Below are positions 63,379 through 64,000 of a stretch of DNA of 64,000 bases, in pieces. The stretch's first letter is position 1. Each line of letters starts with the position of its first letter. A model generated the notes under the pieces. It was not told the origin of the DNA. It saw only the letters and a program-made list of their open reading frames with translations, and did no database searches. The position numbers and the translations under genes were made by a program. Origin of the DNA: JANQRA01 sp035550735 (GTDB taxonomy: Bacteria; Actinomycetota; Acidimicrobiia; Spongiisociales; ZC4RG35); contig DASZOM010000003.1 in assembly GCA_035550735.1 (NCBI GenBank), positions 1-64,000 of the forward strand. Direction: 5' to 3'.

Positions 63379-64000
63379 GCGCCTCCCGGAAGACGGTCCG
63401 CTCCGCCACGTCGACGCTGACCGCGGGTTTTCTCTCGCTGTTCGCCGTCGTCCCCCTGCTCTGGGTGCTCACCACCTCGGTGCGGACCAAGCCCGAGATC
63501 CTCCGTGATCCGCTGGGGCTCCCCACGGAATTCCATTTCGGCAACTACGTCGAGGCGTGGGTGGCGGGGAACTTCAGCCAGTACTTCCTCAACAGCCTCC
63601 TGGTGGTGGTCCCCACCGTCGCCGGTGTTCTCGCCCTGTCGCTGCTGGCCGCCTACGCCTTCGCCCTGTACGTCTTCCCGATGAAGCGCACCCTGTTCAT
63701 CGTGCTCCTGTTCGGGATGACCGTCCCCGTCGGCATCCTCATCATCCCGCTCTACTACCAGATGCTGAGTCTCGGGCTGCTGGACTCCCTCTGGGCGATC
63801 ATCCTTCCCCAGCTGGCCCTGGGGATACCGATCTCGACGCTCTTGCTCCGGACCTTCATCGCCGAGCTCCCGGGAGACATCATCGACGCCGCCCGTCTCG
63901 ACGGCTGCGGGAGCATGGCCCTCCTCTGGCGGGTGGTGTTCCCGCTGAGCCGGTCGGCGATGATCACCCTGGTGATCCTGCAGTTCATGTGGATCTGGAA
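63375..64000 (+). CDS. Sugar ABC permease (MalG-type), truncated by window end
   Basis: Begins at GTG 63375, overlapping the previous stop as GTGA, with GGAGG just upstream. The visible 208 residues start VSASRKTVRSATSTLTAGFL and include the first helix, several more helices, and the EAA loop IIDAARLDGCGSMALLWRVVFPLS near residue 175. The remainder lies beyond the window. Second channel subunit of the importer; its ATPase is not seen here and may be downstream or shared (for example UgpC-type at 32893-33924). Confidence 0.92.
   Translation, partial: MSASRKTVRSATSTLTAGFLSLFAVVPLLWVLTTSVRTKPEILRDPLGLPTEFHFGNYVEAWVAGNFSQYFLNSLLVVVPTVAGVLALSLLAAYAFALYVFPMKRTLFIVLLFGMTVPVGILIIPLYYQMLSLGLLDSLWAIILPQLALGIPISTLLLRTFIAELPGDIIDAARLDGCGSMALLWRVVFPLSRSAMITLVILQFMWIW

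Overview
The window is GC-rich, densely packed bacterial DNA with short gaps, frequent ATGA/TGATG/GTGA stop-start overlaps and GTG/TTG starts. Lipoproteins carry a Thr/Gly/Asp-rich linker straight after the lipidated cysteine, and many genes have a TANNNT box 6-9 nt before the start codon with no Shine-Dalgarno, which suggests leaderless transcripts. These traits, plus LIV-type and sugar ABC importers, winged-helix AlkZ-like proteins and STAND/cyclase regulators, point to an Actinomycetota chromosome, probably Acidimicrobiia-like (inference). It looks like an organic-matter-consuming heterotroph. I see no rRNA, tRNA, CRISPR array, phage or transposase.

Layout. 1-3437 (minus): ribokinase, nucleoside hydrolase and a branched-chain-type solute-binding lipoprotein, suggesting nucleoside uptake and salvage. 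3472-8979: housekeeping and accessory genes (AlkZ-like winged-helix protein, CBS protein, arylamine N-acetyltransferase, quinone-oxidoreductase-like MDR, MFS exporter, AraC regulator). 8981-19001 (minus): one continuous ten-gene catabolic operon (aldo/keto reductase, OCD-family enzyme, threonine-dehydratase-like enzyme, bicupin, a complete LIV-type ABC importer, class V aminotransferase). It is divergent from 19091-23178 (plus): 2-aminobenzoate-CoA-ligase-like enzyme, metal-dependent cyclase/hydrolase and ThDP enzyme. The plus arm has the composition expected for isatin -> isatinate -> anthranilate-type product -> anthraniloyl-CoA; this is the most interesting metabolic hypothesis here.

23241-31045 (minus): two ABC ATPases and two very large FtsX-type permeases, all translationally coupled; one ATPase carries a C-terminal AbrB-like hairpin domain. 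31107-35431 (minus): a complete carbohydrate-type ABC importer with a perfect hairpin after the binding-protein gene. 35557-42151: membrane-fused endonuclease/exonuclease/phosphatase protein, second threonine-dehydratase paralogue, MFS, TauE/SafE, DUF72 and a small lipoprotein. 42223-50807 (minus): a regulatory or surface block with a SHOCT-like membrane protein, a 1204-residue TPR/Ig-like membrane protein, a 3-Cys ferredoxin, and a 1228-residue cyclase/STAND/TPR protein that appears to start at CTG. A palindromic repeat family with 10-11-bp inverted ends lies on both sides of the ferredoxin-cyclase pair and supplies the C-terminal codons of two unrelated genes.

50956-55871 (minus): a glycerol-type operon (GlpA-like, GlpB-like, DeoR regulator, GlpK-like kinase). 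55964-64000 (plus): divergent operon with GH13 glucosidase, CehA/McbA metallohydrolase, Nif3-like protein, sugar-binding lipoprotein and two permeases, the last cut by the window end. No gap between genes exceeds about 210 bases; the largest (46698-46905) is filled by the repeat element.
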